Positions 60,602-64,000 of a stretch of DNA of 64,000 nt are shown piece by piece. The stretch comes from Rhytidiadelphus loreus. Its lineage: Eukaryota; Streptophyta; Bryopsida; Hypnales; Hylocomiaceae. The notes under the pieces were generated by a model. That model did not search any database. It saw nothing but the letters and a program-made list of their open reading frames with translations, and had not been told where the DNA came from. The translations under genes and the position numbers were made by a program. The stretch covers positions 35,652,935 to 35,716,934 of the forward strand of contig OX344764.1 in NCBI GenBank assembly GCA_947034895.1. The letters are read 5' to 3'. Each line of letters begins with the position of its first letter. Positions within the stretch are counted from its first letter, which is position 1.

Positions 60602-60742
60602 AGCTAAAACAGCTCAAGTATATGCAATTCCACAACTAGTGCACAATTCCCTAAACGGTATGCACAATTCAAAACAAATAGTGAATAAGCTTAACAAACA
60701 TTGCCTATAACAATATATTGCAAGGAGACTGAGACGCTCACC
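60602..60742 (-). other. Possible 5'-UTR intron of the SABATH gene
   Basis: On the minus strand a donor-like GATCG|GTGAGCG lies at 60741. An acceptor-like GTTTTAG|CT directly precedes the ATG at 60601. Splicing 60741-60604 would remove 138 AT-rich bases. This is inferred from site quality only. Confidence 0.3.
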
Positions 60743-60836
60743 GATCAAGCAAGTGCACTGAAGAGACGACTACTGTTCGAAGTGGAAATGCAAGTGAAGG
60801 AAGGGCAGTGGGATTGGGAATGCATGGAGGCCCTGA

Positions 60837-60843
60837 ATTTATA
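60837..60843 (-). promoter_or_regulatory. TATA box of the SABATH gene
   Basis: The minus strand reads CCTATAAATTC, a canonical plant TATAAAT, about 236 bp before the ATG. This gives a predicted start of transcription near 60810 and a leader of roughly 70-210 bases depending on the possible intron. Confidence 0.5.
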
Positions 60844-62570
60844 GGTAACTTACTTGCCCTCAAAGTTTTAATTCATCATTGTTTCATTTTCATTTTTCTT
60901 GGCTTACTCGAGCTAGCTTGACCTCCTTGTCAAGAGCGCAGTGGCTTGAATGGAATCAATGGATCATTCATGCCCGGCCCCCACTAGCGTGTTGCGTCCC
61001 TCTCGGGCCTGCAGGAGCTCCATTGATCATGCATCATTGATGATTCCGGGCCAGCCCTGGCTGGCTTTGACTGCTTCAGAATTGACAATGACTTTGAGAA
61101 AGATCTGTTAGCAGCTAGCTAGATCAGCTCTAGGACCCAGTTTCATTGCTCCAGTGAATAGAATTGCATCGTGATCTAGCTAATAAAGCAATCCACTGAT
61201 GCAAGGTTCACTTGTCTCCATGATAGTGACCTTGATTCATTGCATTTGCGCATGTCATTGGCCTGGGCTGCCACTGTGGGTCATGGGGAGCAGCCACCCA
61301 CCTGCATTGGTGTTCCTAATGTGAGTTCTGGCCAACCTGTCTCATTTCTGAATCTTCTTGCTTATTCTTTGGGCTTGGGATATTATCCATCTATCCATGT
61401 GATCGACGTGGCTGCTGTAATGGAGTTTTACCCTTTGTTTGAATTGCACTTCTCGTGATCCAGGTAGAATACCCAACATATCACTTCATGGCTAGCTAGC
61501 TAGCTGCTCGACCACATGATTCTTCTTGCCGGATCAGAGCTTGTGACTCTATTTTCGTCCAAATACAAAGAATCAGCTGGCCAGCGAAGCTACGACGGTA
61601 TATATCGGAGTGACCATATCGAAATTCACTTCGATGTCGACGTTAAGATCGATGGCCATGAACTGGCATGATACGTGCATGTATTTTCCGCTATACACAT
61701 TTCGATCGGATCGAAAGGCACGCTTTGGTCTACGAACATGCCTTCACTTGGTCAGAGCTCTAGAATTAATGATTGTTGAATTTTAATCGAATTCCCAGAC
61801 TGATCGATTGAAATTAACACATAGCCAGCTCGCTCCTATTTCATTTCTTCGAATGTGAACTAAGTTATTTATGGCTCATGCATGTATGTTGCCCAATGTT
61901 CAGTCCGGGTGACACTGTACGTACTAGCAAATCGATCGACTGACAGCCGAGACAAGCAGATTTCTATCCTAGAAATCCAAGAGCTATATGTACAATTGCA
62001 AAAACATCTGCTCAAAAGCTGAATGATTGTTTCAATCTTTCACTGGTATATAATTATGCACGCTCGAGGGGCCAATTAAATATAATGTGCGTGTAATTGG
62101 ATCGATACCTTCGAGCTGCCTCGGTAATTTAATTTGTGTGGGCGAATACGCAAGCATTTTCAATGTTAACTGTGGCATTGTTCGAGGCATTAATATAATT
62201 AAACATGCTGAATCTTCTTCGACTTCCAGCTGATTCAGGCACCAGATCTTTGCCGTGGAGCCCCCGGTGAGTCTGGAGGGCTGAAAACATCCGAAATGCA
62301 TGTGAATCGAAGGTGAGTCCTACTGCGGTGTCCCCTTTTTGTTTGATAATTTAAACTCATTCAAGTGATTAATATTTGTTTCCATTTTCTGTGATTGAAA
62401 GTGGCGTGGTTGGCTAAATTTCACTTTCACTTGTCGATGGATATATTGCTATTGAATTGGTCAAACTATCGCTTACACTGTTACACAGGCAGCGTGCTCA
62501 AGAGGAATCACCCATTGATGCAAAAAAAAAGAACTTTGGTTGAATGGAATCACCGATAGTTACTCACATG
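60844..62570. other. Upstream region of the SABATH gene, gene-free
   Basis: Less AT-rich and non-repetitive, with many GATCGAT and GCTAGCTAGC words. A minus-strand ATG frame of 89 codons (62301-62032) is the only ATG-started candidate; it has no domain and I do not call it a gene. The stretch may hold regulatory sequence. Confidence 0.35.
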
Positions 62571-64000
62571 CTAGCATTGTTGAAGTACTAACACCTCTTT
62601 TTCGTCATGAACCACTCATTAACGCCATTTCTATAATTTTATTGCATTGAGTCATGAAATCAAAAACAAATTTTTCCAATATTGAGTTGTAGAATCTTGT
62701 AGTCAATTTATATAAAAACATGAGTTTTAAAATTTTCATGAAGTTTGATCGCATAGATTGGAAGATAATTATTAGCATTTGAACTTTGAAGTAAAGAAAA
62801 ATCTTTTGGGAGATATTGCCTCTCTAGATTATAAGATTTTGAATCCTCAAAACTTTTAGAAAGAGAAGTTTGGGAAGAAATTTTCAAAAACTTTGACCAT
62901 GTAAATTGTAAGAAAGATATTGTCATTTAAATTGAAAAAAACACTTTTTTCTTCCTACCCATACTAGAGTAAAAGACTTGGAATATTCTTAATTTGAAGT
63001 TTTGCAATTTATTGTTTTGAGGTAAACATATGTATGGTGGAGAACTGAGTCAAGAATTTAGAAGAATGTTTTCAAAACTTGAAATATAAACTGCATTATT
63101 TAAAGTCTTGTTAAATAGAAGTAGGAATAAGATGGAAAGAAAATCTAAATTGTTAAATATCACTAATTAGAGATGGAATCAAAGCATGTCAATCCTAAAA
63201 AGGAGATTGCTTTAGTGAAGAATCTGAATAGTGTGTGAACTACTTTTTATTGGAAAATTTTCAAAATTGAGTTCAAAAACATATTCTATATGTTCATTAA
63301 AAATTAGATGCTCAAATTGCCCTCAAAACAAGTTTCTTCATAACTTTCACATCACTAATTCAAATGGAATAAATCAAATGTTTTTCTTGTAGACAAACAT
63401 ATATTCTATGAGGAAGAAATTTTGAAGAATTTTGTTTTGTTTTTTTAGAGATTTTTTATTGGAGATTTTGAAAAAAAATTATTTAAAAATTAACTATGTA
63501 TAATTAAAAATTTCTTGCAAATAATATATTTCCAACAATAAGAACCTAAAAATAATTTCTTCTATATGTTACATATAAAAAAGTAAATGACAATTTTTTC
63601 TTTTTGTTGAAATTGCTAAAAATTAATTAAAATATTTATAAAAATATAAAATAATTAATCCATTTTTATCAACTTGATAAAGATTTCATCAAAAAAATTA
63701 TAGAAGTGTACCTTTTGTCCACAGATGTGCATATAACCAAGTCTTCTTTGCATCTATGTAGAGGATAATAAATTTCTATTCTTTAGAATTCCTTTCGAGA
63801 ATTTTTCCAACCATAGTAGAGGAACCAATGATGTCTAAATTTTGAAATGAAAATCACCGTTTTTGACTCATTACAATACTAAAAACCTTTGAAACGTAAG
63901 TAAACATGCCTCCACCTTCAAATCTTAATTTTTTAATTGTTGGAATATATAGATAATTTAGTATAATTTTTTTAGTATGCAAGTTATATTAATTTTATAT
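62571..64000. other. AT-rich gene-free end of the window
   Basis: Composition drops back to the AT-rich desert type. Phrases around 62680-62790 (GTAGAATCTTGTAG, ATTATTAGCATTTGAA) faintly resemble the interior of the TTAA/CCCC elements, but no termini are seen. Confidence 0.35.

Noticed and set aside
62032..62301. 89-codon minus-strand ATG frame
   Set aside because: It has no recognisable domain or supporting splice context; kept only as a remark in the intergenic entry.

Overview
The window looks like nuclear DNA from a land plant. Three genes have GT-AG introns and belong to plant families: a TOL-type VHS/GAT ubiquitin adaptor, a secreted GDSL esterase/lipase, and a SABATH carboxyl methyltransferase. 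Exons are visibly GC-rich, while the surrounding DNA is AT-rich and full of decayed transposable elements. The GC-rich codon use, the GDSL subtype and the divergent repeats make me lean towards a seed-free plant (bryophyte or lycophyte), but this is a weak inference. There are no bacterial-style operons and I recognise no rRNA or tRNA gene.

Layout. 1-36.6 kb is a transposon-dominated gene desert. It holds two copies (6.2-8.5 and 33.1-35.6 kb) and a 3' fragment (20.5-20.8 kb) of an LTR-like repeat; an unidentified decayed minus-strand coding region (8.76-9.83 kb); a 29-bp minisatellite with paired perfect hairpins (12.2-12.9 kb); a decayed coiled-coil coding region (13.6-14.6 kb); Ty3-like (21.9-22.7 kb, minus) and Ty1/copia-like (23.0-24.0 kb, plus) gag remnants; a CACTA-ended foldback element (31.3-32.6 kb); and many MITEs. 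36.7-39.9 kb carries the TOL gene (three exons, 409 aa). 40-50.5 kb is again repeat-rich: an 87-bp minisatellite split by a MITE, a Tourist-like MITE with intact TTA duplications, a foldback with internal repeats, and a cluster of elements bounded by TTAA-CCCC ends. 51.5-53.0 kb carries the GDSL gene (two exons, 421 aa). 53-58.5 kb is more complex, less AT-rich DNA with possible but unproven exons. 58.5-60.6 kb carries the SABATH gene on the minus strand (three exons, 403 aa) with a recognisable TATA box.

The three genes do not form a pathway: one acts in endosomal sorting, one in the secretory pathway or cell wall, and one in methylation of small carboxylic acids. The most interesting structure is in the repeats. 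One non-autonomous family has TTAA-flanked CCCCTAAA inverted termini (at least four related copies plus one with the same ends), which resembles piggyBac-type ends and would be unusual in a land plant. A second, six-copy MITE family has CATTAG...CTAATG ends. Several near-perfect foldbacks could feed small-RNA production. All calls come from reading the sequence; no database search was run.
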